A DNA stretch of 64,000 bases from TK10-74A sp965217625 (lineage in GTDB: Bacteria; Chloroflexota; Dehalococcoidia; Bin125). Shown here one piece after another: positions 26,602 to 35,250 of the stretch. How positions within the stretch are numbered: the first letter of the stretch is position 1; each line of letters begins with the position of its first letter. The notes under the pieces were generated by a model that had not been told where the DNA came from, did not search any database, and was given only the letters and a program-made list of their open reading frames with translations. The position numbers and the translations under genes are program-made. The stretch lies in contig OZ244557.1 of the NCBI GenBank assembly GCA_965217625.1, forward strand, positions 1,426,001 to 1,490,000, given 5' to 3'.

Positions 26602-28158
26602 GTGGCCAACCCGATCGAAGCGATCAAGGACGCGAAGGACGGACTCGACGTCCTGCCCGACCTCTATCGCTACGCCGCCATGGACGAGCCCGAGTTCGAC
26701 GCCGGCGATCTGGAACGGCTGAAGTGGTACGGCCTCTTCCACCGCAAGGCGACGCCGGGCTACTTCATGCTGCGGATGCGCATCCCCAATGGCGTGCTCA
26801 CGGCCGAGCAGCTGGCGGCGATCGGCGAGATCTCGAACGCCTACGGCCGCGGCCGCGCCGACATCACGACGCGGCAGAATCTGCAGTTGCGCTGGATCCG
26901 CATCCAGGACGCGCCGGCGATCCTGCAGCGGCTCAGCGCCGCCGGCCTCACGTCGCAGCAGTCGGGGATGGACAACGTGCGCAACGTCGTGGGCTGCCCG
27001 CTGGCGGGCATCGACGCCGGCGAACTGATCGACGCGCGACCCCTGGCCGGCCGCCTCCAGCAGGCGATCATCGGGCACCGCGGCTTCAGCAACCTGCCCC
27101 GCAAGTTCAACCTCAGCATCACCGGCTGCCGCGAGGACTGCACGCACGCGCAGGCCCACGACCTCTCCTTCACGCCCGCCACCATCGCCACGCCGGAGGG
27201 CGAGATCGCGGGCTTCAACGTGCTGGTCGGCGGGGCGCTGGGCGGCCGTGAGCCGCGGCTCGCCGAGCCCCTGGACGTCTTCGTCCCGCCCGAGGACGTC
27301 GTCGATCTGGCCTGCGCGGTGCTGACGGTCTATCGGGACAACGGCCCGCGCGCGCTGCGCAAGCAGTCGCGGCTCAAGATCCTGCTCGCGGAGTGGGGCG
27401 TCGAGCGCTTCCGCGCGGCGGTCGAGGAGGTCGTGGGTCGGCCGTTGCGGACGGCCGGCGTCGCGGCAAGCACCCGTCACGGCGGCGACCACCTGGGCCA
27501 GACGGCCCAACGCGATCCCGGCCTGACGAGCGTCGGCCTGCTCGTGCCTGTGGGCCGCATCACCGGCGACGACCTGATCGAGTTGGCCGCGGTCGCCCGG
27601 CGACACGGCGGCGCGGAGATCCGGCTCACCGTCCAGCAGAACGTGCTGATCCCGCACGTCCCCCGGGCGAACCTCCCGGCGCTGCTGGCGGAGCCGCTGC
27701 TCGAGCGCTTCCCGCCCGAGCCGTCGGGCTTCCTGCGGGGCCTGGTGGCCTGCACCGGCATCGACTACTGCCACTTCAGCCTGATCGACACCAAGGGCGA
27801 GGCGCTGCGTCTGGCCCGCCGCCTCGACGAGCGCTACGTCGCCGAGCGCCCGGTCCGCATCAGTTGGTCGGGCTGCCCGCACTCCTGCGCGCAGCACCTG
27901 ATCGCCGACATCGGCCTGGAAGGCGCCCGCGTGCGCGTGGGCGAGGCGATCGTGCCGGCGGCCTCGATCGCGGCCGGCGGGCGGCTGGGCGACGACGCGC
28001 GACTCGGGCGGCCGGTCGCGCCCAAGACGCCGACGGACGACATCGTGGAGGTCGTCGCGGCGCAGATCCGCGAGACGCTGGGCCCCGGCGCGATCCGCGA
28101 GCGCCCGCCGGACAGCGCCACGGCCAGCGTCGCGGTGGGCGGCGTCGCGGCCGGATGA
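26602..28158 (+). CDS. nirA: Ferredoxin-type nitrite (or sulfite) reductase
   Basis: The 518-residue protein is a siroheme and [4Fe-4S] assimilatory reductase. The cluster/siroheme cysteines are Cys384, Cys390, Cys425 and Cys429 in the canonical C-x5-C-x34-C-x3-C spacing, and the siroheme-binding TTRQNLQLRW is at 89-98. It reduces nitrite to ammonium with ferredoxin electrons. Nitrite rather than sulfite is inferred from the overlap (ATGA) with a nitrate reductase gene and the nitrate transporter next in line. GTG start at 26602. The cysteine spacing and flanking patterns are clear; the gene symbol follows function. Confidence 0.88.
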   Translation: MANPIEAIKDAKDGLDVLPDLYRYAAMDEPEFDAGDLERLKWYGLFHRKATPGYFMLRMRIPNGVLTAEQLAAIGEISNAYGRGRADITTRQNLQLRWIRIQDAPAILQRLSAAGLTSQQSGMDNVRNVVGCPLAGIDAGELIDARPLAGRLQQAIIGHRGFSNLPRKFNLSITGCREDCTHAQAHDLSFTPATIATPEGEIAGFNVLVGGALGGREPRLAEPLDVFVPPEDVVDLACAVLTVYRDNGPRALRKQSRLKILLAEWGVERFRAAVEEVVGRPLRTAGVAASTRHGGDHLGQTAQRDPGLTSVGLLVPVGRITGDDLIELAAVARRHGGAEIRLTVQQNVLIPHVPRANLPALLAEPLLERFPPEPSGFLRGLVACTGIDYCHFSLIDTKGEALRLARRLDERYVAERPVRISWSGCPHSCAQHLIADIGLEGARVRVGEAIVPAASIAAGGRLGDDARLGRPVAPKTPTDDIVEVVAAQIRETLGPGAIRERPPDSATASVAVGGVAAG

Positions 28159-30344
28159 GCGGCCGCCTGCGACTCCCCGGCCTGAGCGGACGGCGCGCGC
28201 CCGGCGACGGCTGGCGGCGGTCGATCTGCCCCTACTGCGGCACCGGCTGCGGCGTGCTCGCCAAGGCGCGCGACGGCGCGATCGCGGAGGTGCGCGGCGA
28301 CCCGGATCACCCCGTCAACCGCGGCAGCCTCTGCGCGAAGGGGGCGCTGCTGGCGCCGGTCGTGCGGACGGACGATCGCTTGGTGCAGCCGCTCGCCCGC
28401 GAGGACCGCGGCGCCGGCTTCCACGCCGTCGCGTGGCCGCAGGCGACGGCCCGCCTGGCCGCCGCGATTCGGACCGCGCAGGCGGAGGGCGGCCCCAACG
28501 CCGTGATGCTGTACGGCTCGGGCCAGCTGCTCACCGAGGACTACTACCTGTTCGGCAAGCTCGCCAAGGGGTTCCTGCGCACCAACAACCAGGACACCAA
28601 CTCGCGACTCTGCATGGCGAGCGCCGTCGCGGCCTACACGCTGGCGCTCGGCGCCGACTCCCCTCCTTGTTCTTACGCAGACATCGAGGCCGCCAAGACG
28701 TTCCTCATCGTGGGCGCGAACCCCGAGGCCTGCCACCCGATCCTGTTCAACCGCATCAAGGCGCGGAGGCGGGCCGACAAGAGCGTGCGCGTGATCGTCA
28801 TCGACCCGCGCCGGACGCGCACGGCCGAGATCGCCGACATCCACCTGCGGCCCCGGCCCGGCAGCGACGTCGCGCTGCTCAATGCGCTGCTCTACGAGGT
28901 CCTGCTGGCGGGCGGCGTGGACCACGCCTTCATCGACGCCCACACGTCGGGCTGGGAGGACCTGTCGCGCGTGCTGGGCCGGTACCAGGCGGAGCTGGCC
29001 CACGAGAGCACCGGCGTGCCGGCGCAGGACATCGTCGACGCGGCCCGCGTGTACGCGCGCAACGGTCCCGCCCTCTCGCTGTGGGCGATGGGGCTCAACC
29101 AGAGCGCCCGCGGCGTCGACAAGAACTTGGCGCTGATCAACCTGGCGCTGGCGACGGGCAACATCGGCAAGGCGGGCGCCGGCCCCTTCTCGCTGACCGG
29201 CCAGCCCAACGCGATGGGCGGTCGCGAGGCGGGCGGACTCGCGGGGGCGCTGCCGGGGCACCGCCAGGTCGCCGACGCCGGCCACCGCGCCGAGATCGAG
29301 GCCGCCTGGGGGGTCGCGCCGGGGTCGATCTCCGCGCGGCCCGGGCTGACCGCCATCGAGATGGTCGAGGCGCTGGAGGACGGCCGCGTCAAGGTGCTGT
29401 GGGTGGCCGGCACCAACCCGCTGGCCTCGCTGCCGAACACCGAGCGGGTGCGCGCCGCCCTCGCCAAGGCCGACTTCGTCGCCGTGCAGGACGCCTACCA
29501 CCCGACCGAGACGACGGAGGTCGCCGACCTGCTGCTGCCGGCCGCCCAGTGGTCGGAGCGGGCCGGCACGATGACCAACAGCGAGCGCCGCATCTGCCTG
29601 CTGGAGCAGATCGGGGAGCCGCCAGGGGTGGCGCTGCCCGACTGGCGCATCATCTGCCGCGTCGCCGCCGACCTCGGCTTCGGCGAGGCGTTCGACTACG
29701 CCAGCGAGGAGCAGATCTTCAACGAGTACCGCGAGCTGACGCGGGACCGCGATCTCGACATCACGGGCGTCGGCTACGACGGCCTGCGCCGCACGGCGGC
29801 CGGCACGCAGTGGCCGCTCCCGGACGGGGCCGATGCCGCCCCCGAACGCCTCTTCGGCGACGGACGCTTCGCCACCGCCGACGGCCGCGCCCGCTTCCAC
29901 GTCGTCCGGCAGGAGGCGCCGGCGGAGCCGCTCGACGACGCCTACCCGATCGCCCTGCTCACCGGTCGCGTGAAGGACCAGTGGCACACGCGCACACGCA
30001 CCGGCAAGGTCACGAAGCTGAACAAGAGCGAGCCGCGGCCCTTCCTGGAGATCCACCCCCGCGACGCCCGCGCCGTCCCCATCGCCGACGGCGAGCCGCT
30101 GCGGGTCGTCTCGCGGCGGGGGGCATTCGTCGCGCCCGCCCGCGTGACCGACGCCGTCGTCCCCGGCGCGGTCTTCGCCCCGTTCCACTGGGGCCCGCTC
30201 TGGGCGGCCGACAGCACCCCGAACCTCGCGGCCAGCGAGGCCTTCGACGCCCGCTCGAAGGAGCCGGAGCTCAAGTTCGCCGCCGTCCGTCTCGAGCCGG
30301 CCGGAAGCGCGCCGGCGCCGGCGGCCGCCGCAACGGCGCGCTGA
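28155..30344 (+). CDS. Molybdopterin assimilatory nitrate reductase, catalytic subunit
   Basis: The 729-residue protein is a bis-MGD molybdoenzyme of the Nap/Nas group. An N-terminal [4Fe-4S] site is formed by Cys25, Cys28, Cys32 and Cys60 (C-x2-C-x3-C-x27-C), and the molybdenum ligand is probably Cys153 in SRLCMASAV. A C-terminal molydopterin-binding domain includes LLTGRVKDQWHTRTRTGKV. It lacks a Tat signal, fitting a cytoplasmic assimilatory enzyme, and lacks the C-terminal [2Fe-2S] domain of NasA. It reduces nitrate to nitrite. The ATG at 28155 overlaps the nitrite reductase stop by four bases, giving coupled expression. Confidence 0.9.
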   Translation: MSGRLRLPGLSGRRAPGDGWRRSICPYCGTGCGVLAKARDGAIAEVRGDPDHPVNRGSLCAKGALLAPVVRTDDRLVQPLAREDRGAGFHAVAWPQATARLAAAIRTAQAEGGPNAVMLYGSGQLLTEDYYLFGKLAKGFLRTNNQDTNSRLCMASAVAAYTLALGADSPPCSYADIEAAKTFLIVGANPEACHPILFNRIKARRRADKSVRVIVIDPRRTRTAEIADIHLRPRPGSDVALLNALLYEVLLAGGVDHAFIDAHTSGWEDLSRVLGRYQAELAHESTGVPAQDIVDAARVYARNGPALSLWAMGLNQSARGVDKNLALINLALATGNIGKAGAGPFSLTGQPNAMGGREAGGLAGALPGHRQVADAGHRAEIEAAWGVAPGSISARPGLTAIEMVEALEDGRVKVLWVAGTNPLASLPNTERVRAALAKADFVAVQDAYHPTETTEVADLLLPAAQWSERAGTMTNSERRICLLEQIGEPPGVALPDWRIICRVAADLGFGEAFDYASEEQIFNEYRELTRDRDLDITGVGYDGLRRTAAGTQWPLPDGADAAPERLFGDGRFATADGRARFHVVRQEAPAEPLDDAYPIALLTGRVKDQWHTRTRTGKVTKLNKSEPRPFLEIHPRDARAVPIADGEPLRVVSRRGAFVAPARVTDAVVPGAVFAPFHWGPLWAADSTPNLAASEAFDARSKEPELKFAAVRLEPAGSAPAPAAAATAR

Positions 30345-30508
30345 CACGCCCCGACGTCCGCACGACGCCCCGACTGTCGCGCCGCCAACGCTGTAACGCG
30401 CCCGACATCTGGCCGTCACCGAGCGGCAACCGGCGTTGTCGGCGCGCTGCATAGGTTGAGGTGGGCGGGGAAACCGACCCGCCGCCGGGCGGCAGCGAGA
30501 GGACGACC

Positions 30509-31861
30509 GTGGATCTCGATCGCATCCAGCAGCGCGCAACGGCGCTGAACCTGCGCAGCTTCGCCGCCCCGCACATGCGGACCTTCCACCTCACGTGGCT
30601 GGCCTTCTTCGTGGCCTTCTTCGGCTGGTTCGGGATCGCGCCGCTGATGCCGGTGATCCGCGACGACCTGGGCCTCAGCACGGCGGAGGTCTTCAACACC
30701 GTCATCGCCTCCGTGGCGATGACGATCGTGGCGCGCATCGCCATCGGCTGGGTGCTCGACCGCGTGGGCCCGCGGCGAACCTACGCCGCGCTGCTGATCG
30801 TCGGCTCGATCCCGGTGATGCTGGTCGGCCTGTCGCAGAACTACGAGACGTTCCTGCTCTTCCGCCTCGCCATCGGCGTGATCGGGGCCTCCTTCGTGAT
30901 CACGCAGTACCACACGTCGGTGATGTTCGCGCCGAACGTCGTGGGCACGGCCAACGCGACGACCGCCGGCTGGGGCAACCTGGGCGGCGGCGTGACGCAA
31001 CTCGTCATGCCGCTCGTGCTGTCGGCGATCGTGCTGGTGGGCCTCTCGGAGACGCTGGGCTGGCGGCTGGCGATGGTCGTGCCGGGGGCCGCCCTCTGCG
31101 TGATGGGCTTCGTGTATTACCGCTTCACGCGGGACGCGCCCGAGGGCGACTTCAAACAGCTGCGCGCGGAGGGCCGCCTGGGAGGGCACGTGTCGAAGGG
31201 CGCGTTCCTGCACGCGGCGCGCGACCCGCGCGTATGGGCGCTCTTCCTGGTCTACGGGGCGTGCTTCGGCATCGAGCTGACGATCAACAACGTGGCGGCG
31301 CTGTACTTCCACGACCGCTTCGATCTGGGCCTGCTGCTGGCCGGCGCGATCGCTTCGCTGTTCGGCCTGATGAACATCTTCGCGCGCACGCTGGGCGGGC
31401 TGTTCGGCGACCGCTGCGGGATTCGCTGGGGGCTGCGCGGCCGCGTCTGGTTCCTGGGCGCGGTGCTGCTGGTCGAGGGGCTGGCGCTGATCCTGTTCTC
31501 GCGGATGAGCGTGATCTACCTCGCGATCCCGACGCTCGTCCTGTTCAGCCTCTTCGTGCAGATGTCCGAGGGGGCGACGTTCTCGGTCGTGCCGTTCGTC
31601 AATAAGAAGGCGCTGGGCGCGGTGGCGGGGATCGTGGGGGCGGGGGGCAACGCGGGGGCCGTCGCGGCGGGCTTCCTGTTCCGCGCCGAGGGGATCGAAG
31701 CGCAGGACGCCTTCCTTTATATCGGCGTCATCGTCGCGGCGATCGCCCCGGTGGCGCTGCTCGTGCGCTTCTCGGCCAGCGCCGAGGCGACGGAGCGCGG
31801 GCGGCTGACCGAGATCCTGGGCGCGCCCGCCGGTGGGGGTGGAGGCGGCGGGGCCGGCTAG
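30509..31861 (+). CDS. Nitrate/nitrite transporter (NNP family MFS)
   Basis: The 450-residue membrane protein has about 12 transmembrane segments and the nitrate-signature AGWGNLGGGVTQLVMP in helix 5, typical of NarK/NrtP/NasA transporters. A second signature-like stretch, GIVGAGGNAGAVAAGF, lies in helix 11. The GTG at 30509 follows GAGAGGA and was preferred to an earlier GTG at 30461 that lacks a good ribosome-binding site. The protein ends in a short glycine-rich tail. It completes the nitrate assimilation set 164 bp after the reductase and presumably imports nitrate. Confidence 0.9.
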   Translation: MDLDRIQQRATALNLRSFAAPHMRTFHLTWLAFFVAFFGWFGIAPLMPVIRDDLGLSTAEVFNTVIASVAMTIVARIAIGWVLDRVGPRRTYAALLIVGSIPVMLVGLSQNYETFLLFRLAIGVIGASFVITQYHTSVMFAPNVVGTANATTAGWGNLGGGVTQLVMPLVLSAIVLVGLSETLGWRLAMVVPGAALCVMGFVYYRFTRDAPEGDFKQLRAEGRLGGHVSKGAFLHAARDPRVWALFLVYGACFGIELTINNVAALYFHDRFDLGLLLAGAIASLFGLMNIFARTLGGLFGDRCGIRWGLRGRVWFLGAVLLVEGLALILFSRMSVIYLAIPTLVLFSLFVQMSEGATFSVVPFVNKKALGAVAGIVGAGGNAGAVAAGFLFRAEGIEAQDAFLYIGVIVAAIAPVALLVRFSASAEATERGRLTEILGAPAGGGGGGGAG

Positions 31862-32049
31862 CGCTGCCCCTTGGCGAAGCGCTGCTGGTCGAGCGACAGG
31901 CCGCGCGCGTCGGGGTCGGCCGAGCCGCGGGCTTCCGGCGCGACCGGTCCCTTGCCGCGCGCGCGCCGACGGCGCTCGGCGCGATTGCTCGGCGGCGCAT
32001 CGGGCTCGGTCTTCGGCTCCGTCTTCGGCTCCGGCTCTGTGGACGCCAC
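31858..32049 (-). CDS. Small basic protein of unknown function
   Basis: A 63-residue reading frame starts at GTG 32049 behind AAAGGTGG and ends with its stop overlapping the transporter stop codon on the other strand. The product is charged: a Glu/Lys/Thr-Pro N terminus with KTEP repeats, then NRAERRRRARGKG, and a C terminus LSLDQQRFAKGQR. I do not recognise a family. The Arg-rich patch could bind nucleic acid. The frame may not be translated, although start signals and composition favour a real gene. Confidence 0.5.
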   Translation of the reverse strand: MASTEPEPKTEPKTEPDAPPSNRAERRRRARGKGPVAPEARGSADPDARGLSLDQQRFAKGQR

Positions 32050-32119
32050 CCGGCCACCTTTCACCGCCTCAGCAGGCGCCAACGCCCGCCGCAACCTCGT
32101 CGCACCTTATCATTACGCG

Positions 32120-33205
32120 TCAGCGCGGCGACGGGGTGTCGGCCGGGTCCACGCCGACGGCCGTCGCGGCGTCCTGAATCTGCCGCCACGTCTCGTCGTC
32201 GATGGTGATGCCGTCCCTGAGGCGCTCCTGCATACGGCGCCGCTCGATATCGCCGGCGGTGAAGATCTCGTCGACGCCGGGCGCGAAGGGGGGCTGCTTC
32301 ACCCGCTCGACCAGCCCGCTGACGCCCTCGCCGATGGCGGCGGCGTCGCCGAAGCGGCCGGGGTCGAAGGCGAGCATGAAGAGGCCGTTGCCGCCGCCCG
32401 TCGGGCCCGGACGCGCCAGGCCCGCCGGCGACAGCGCGCCGCCCAGCAGTTCCACGGCCATGGAGAGGCCGAAGCCCTTGTGCCCGACGGGGCCGCCCAT
32501 GGGCAGCAGCGAGCCGCGCGGGCGAGAGCCCGGCGGATTGCCGCCGTAGAGATCCCAGGGGTCCGTCGACGGGTTGCCCTCGGCGTCGATGATCCAACCC
32601 AGCGGGAGCTTTTCGCCGCGGTTTCGCGCCACGCGGACCTTGCCCTCGGCGCTCATCGTGGTCGCGATGTCGAGGACGAAGGGGGCCTCGGGGTCGGCGG
32701 AGGGGACGGCGACGACGATGGGGTTGGTCGAGAGGCGGTGGGCGACGCCACCGAAGGGCGCCACGGCGCCGACCACGCCGTGCTGGTTGGAGCAGACGAT
32801 GGCGATCATGCCGGCCCGCGTCGCCTGTTCGCCGTAGGTGCCCAGGCGGCCGGCGTGCGCGCAGCCGTGGGCGGTGACGATGCCCACGCCATGGGCGCGG
32901 GCCTTGTCGATGGCGGCGGCCATCGTGTCGCGGCCGACGACCTGGCCGTAGTTCCAATGGCCGTTGAGGACGGCGGTGGTGTCGGTCTCCGACTCGACTT
33001 CGGTGACGACGCCGGGGTGGACGGCGCCGTTGCGGACGTCGCGCACGTAGTTCTCGATGCGGATCACGCCGTGCGAGTCGTGCCCCTTGAGGTTCGCCTC
33101 CACGAGGTGCGTGGCGACGGTGGTCGCGTCGGCGGGGGGCGACCCCGTGCAGGCGAAGATGCGCTCGGCGTAGCGGGTCAGGTCGGCGGCGTCGATCGTG
33201 GGCAT
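32120..33205 (-). CDS. Malate/L-lactate/ureidoglycolate-type dehydrogenase
   Basis: The 361-residue protein belongs to the LDH2/MDH2 oxidoreductase family, which reduces or oxidises 2-hydroxy acids with NAD(P) and has a fold unrelated to classical lactate dehydrogenase. Conserved segments are NLKGHDSHGV with the catalytic His, THGCAHAGRLGTYGEQA, STNPIVVAVPS and GPVGHKGFGLSMAVELLGG. The ATG at 33205 gives the usual length. A cupin gene lies 42 bp upstream on the same strand, so the two may be co-transcribed. The hydroxy acid is unknown. Confidence 0.9.
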   Translation of the reverse strand: MPTIDAADLTRYAERIFACTGSPPADATTVATHLVEANLKGHDSHGVIRIENYVRDVRNGAVHPGVVTEVESETDTTAVLNGHWNYGQVVGRDTMAAAIDKARAHGVGIVTAHGCAHAGRLGTYGEQATRAGMIAIVCSNQHGVVGAVAPFGGVAHRLSTNPIVVAVPSADPEAPFVLDIATTMSAEGKVRVARNRGEKLPLGWIIDAEGNPSTDPWDLYGGNPPGSRPRGSLLPMGGPVGHKGFGLSMAVELLGGALSPAGLARPGPTGGGNGLFMLAFDPGRFGDAAAIGEGVSGLVERVKQPPFAPGVDEIFTAGDIERRRMQERLRDGITIDDETWRQIQDAATAVGVDPADTPSPR

Positions 33206-33247
33206 GGGCTTCCTCCGTTGTCTGCGAGTCGCTGGGGGGCTCCGTGG

Positions 33248-33775
33248 TCAGGCGCGTCGCTCGGGCCGGGGCGCCGGCCGGGCGACGCCGGTCTCGAGAT
33301 CGAACTCGTGCACGCGGCGGCCGTCGCCCCGGTGCAGCACGAGTTCGGTGGTGCCGTCCGGCCCGGCGGCCTGCCGATGGACGTTGTACGGCGGCAGGAA
33401 CCAGTAGGCGAGGTCGTTGGGCCGGAGGTGGTGGTCCTGCACCAGCGTCAGCGACCCGTCCTCCCGCCGCCACGACGTGTAGTGGTCCTCGCCGCTGAGC
33501 AGACAGAGCAACCCCCAGCCGCCGTGGCTGTGCACGGGCGTGACGTGGTCCGGGCCGAACCGTGCGTAGCCCAGGATGAAGGCCCCGTCGGGGTCGCGAT
33601 AGAGGGGGGCGCGCTGCTCGGCGGCGGCGTCGAGCAGCGGTTGCAGGCCGGGGTGGGCGCGCAGCCCCTGCAGGCGTGGGCCCAGGGCCCAGATCGCCTC
33701 GGTCGTCTCGCCTTCGCTGGCGAGGAGGTCGCGCACGTCCGTCGCGAAGTCTTCCAGGAACGCGCTCTGCTGCAT
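33248..33775 (-). CDS. Cysteine dioxygenase-like cupin protein
   Basis: The 175-residue protein has a cupin fold with metal ligands likely His82 and His84 (PVHSHGGWG) and His133 (NVHRQ), matching the three-histidine iron site of cysteine dioxygenases and 3-mercaptopropionate dioxygenases. Length is typical of bacterial thiol dioxygenases. It probably uses Fe(II) and O2; the substrate is unproven. The ATG at 33775 is preceded by an equally possible GTG. It precedes the 2-hydroxyacid dehydrogenase gene, and a 10-bp repeat array lies upstream. Confidence 0.75.
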   Translation of the reverse strand: MQQSAFLEDFATDVRDLLASEGETTEAIWALGPRLQGLRAHPGLQPLLDAAAEQRAPLYRDPDGAFILGYARFGPDHVTPVHSHGGWGLLCLLSGEDHYTSWRREDGSLTLVQDHHLRPNDLAYWFLPPYNVHRQAAGPDGTTELVLHRGDGRRVHEFDLETGVARPAPRPERRA

Positions 33776-33930
33776 CACGGCCCTCCGGGCTGAGGATAGG
33801 GGAGACGCCGCCTGCGCAGGAGGGGCGCGTGGCGGCGGCGTGCACGATTTGGGCGCGTTTCGGCCTTCGCCGGGCGTCGCGATGGGGGACGAGAGGAGGA
33901 AACGCCCATGTTTACTGGGGATCTTGGTCG

Positions 33931-34053
33931 GTCACGCGTGGTCATCGTGGGTCATGGGCGGTCACTGGCGTGCATGGCGGGGCAGGAGTGTGCAGGAGTG
34001 TGCATGGGTGTGCACGGGTTTGCACGGGTTGATCGGGGGTGATCGGGGGTGAA
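33931..34053. repeat. Tandem array of 10-bp degenerate repeats
   Basis: Twelve consecutive 10-bp units run from 33931 to 34050. The first four begin gtca (for example gtcatcgtgg), the middle six have the form tgcacgggtt or a near relative, and the last two are identical gatcgggggt units, followed by gaag. The array lies in the 369-bp gap (33776-34144) between the cupin and isomerase genes. The gap holds no convincing gene; an A+T-poorer stretch with tatagcggagttagg at 34098-34112 is otherwise unremarkable. The period is close to one DNA helical turn. Confidence 0.75.
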
Positions 34054-34144
34054 GACCGGTCCCTCCTGCCGTCTGCGACCGCGTTGTGCGGGTCTCCATC
34101 GCAGTATAGCGGAGTTAGGGTGAGAAGGCGAGGCGGCGGTCGCG

Positions 34145-35077
34145 TCAGGCGCCGGCGACGATCTTCGCGAGATAGACGATATCGGGTTCCAGCAGTCCCA
34201 GCACGGGGGCCGTGTCGTCGAGGTTCCCAGACGGGTCCACCTGCCAGGGTCGCGGCGCTGCGCTGGCGCGGCCGTCCGCCGCGACGACCGGGGCGTAGCG
34301 GGTGTTGTACTCGGCATGCATGTTCAGCCAGGCATCATACCCCGCCGCGCGCAGCGATGCGACGGCCTTGCGCCAATCGACCAGGCCCTTCGGCAACGGA
34401 CACGCCTCGTGGCTCCACACGGTCGTGTCGCCGTCCGCGGTGGGGTGGTAGACCATGTTCTTGACGGCCACGATGGCCACTCGGTCCTTGAGGATGTCGA
34501 GCGCCATTTCCAGGGGTTCGCCGTCCAGCGACAGATGCGCCGGGTCGATGTACGCGCCGACGTACCGCGGGTCGATGTCGGCGATCAGGTGCATCAGGGC
34601 GGACGCGCTGAGCCCGTGCGGGGCACTCAGCACCGGAGGCGTCCCCCAGGGATGACTGGAATGGGTGTGGAACACGGCCTGCACGCCGAACTTCTCGGAC
34701 AGCCTGGCGTATTGATGCAACTCGGCGCGCACCGATTCCACTTGGTCCCAGTAGTGCGGGCCGCCGGGCCTCCAACTCCAGTAGCCCAGCTTGATCATCC
34801 CGATGCCGGCCTCCGCGCACGCCGCCCACGCCGTCTCGGTGGCGGGATCGCCGGGGGGCATCGCCGCCCCGCCGATGGTCGCCAGGGGCACATGCAGACC
34901 GGCGTCCTTCAGCTTCCCGACGAACGGCACGAGGTGCGTGCCGATCGTTTCGGGCGTGACGGGGTGGCCGTCCCGCACGGTCAGGTCGTAGCCGGCCAAT
35001 CCCGTCTTGCGCGCGAAGGCGATCAGCTCTTCGGGCCCATAGGGCCGGAGCAGTTTCGTGAAACAGATCAGGTCCAT
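34145..35077 (-). CDS. Sugar phosphate isomerase/epimerase family protein (TIM barrel)
   Basis: The 310-residue protein is an AP-endonuclease-2/xylose-isomerase-like TIM barrel. The strands carry likely metal ligands in FHTHSSH, GAYIDPAHL, VKNMVYH and WLNMHAEYN. Such proteins isomerise or epimerise keto sugars or inositols, or act as hydroxypyruvate-isomerase-like enzymes. The ATG at 35077 gives the conserved start MDLICFTK. It is divergent from the Asp-box protein gene at 35251. The substrate is unknown. Confidence 0.87.
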   Translation of the reverse strand: MDLICFTKLLRPYGPEELIAFARKTGLAGYDLTVRDGHPVTPETIGTHLVPFVGKLKDAGLHVPLATIGGAAMPPGDPATETAWAACAEAGIGMIKLGYWSWRPGGPHYWDQVESVRAELHQYARLSEKFGVQAVFHTHSSHPWGTPPVLSAPHGLSASALMHLIADIDPRYVGAYIDPAHLSLDGEPLEMALDILKDRVAIVAVKNMVYHPTADGDTTVWSHEACPLPKGLVDWRKAVASLRAAGYDAWLNMHAEYNTRYAPVVAADGRASAAPRPWQVDPSGNLDDTAPVLGLLEPDIVYLAKIVAGA

Positions 35078-35250
35078 GCCATCGCTCCCGCGCTAATCGG
35101 CCCGCGAATCGGGGCCGCGTTCTTCCATGGTCCGCGGGAGTCTACTCGAAGACCGCGGCGTGCAGCGACAGGTCGCGCTGGGTGCGATATCGTCGCGGCG
35201 GGGCGTTGGGGTGACGACCCGCGGATCCTGGACGGCGAGGGGAGCCAGCG

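Noticed and set aside
27834..30539. 901-codon minus-strand frame opposite the nitrate reductase
   Set aside because: It is antisense to genes with clear cysteine motifs and has no family pattern itself.
33840..34052. 70-codon plus-strand open frame over the 10-bp repeats
   Set aside because: It reads mostly Trp, His, Gly and Cys from the repeats, lacks a ribosome-binding site and does not keep a repeated peptide; the array is treated as non-coding.
33931..34053. CRISPR-like array
   Set aside because: The units are 10 bp, contiguous and without spacers, and no cas gene is present.
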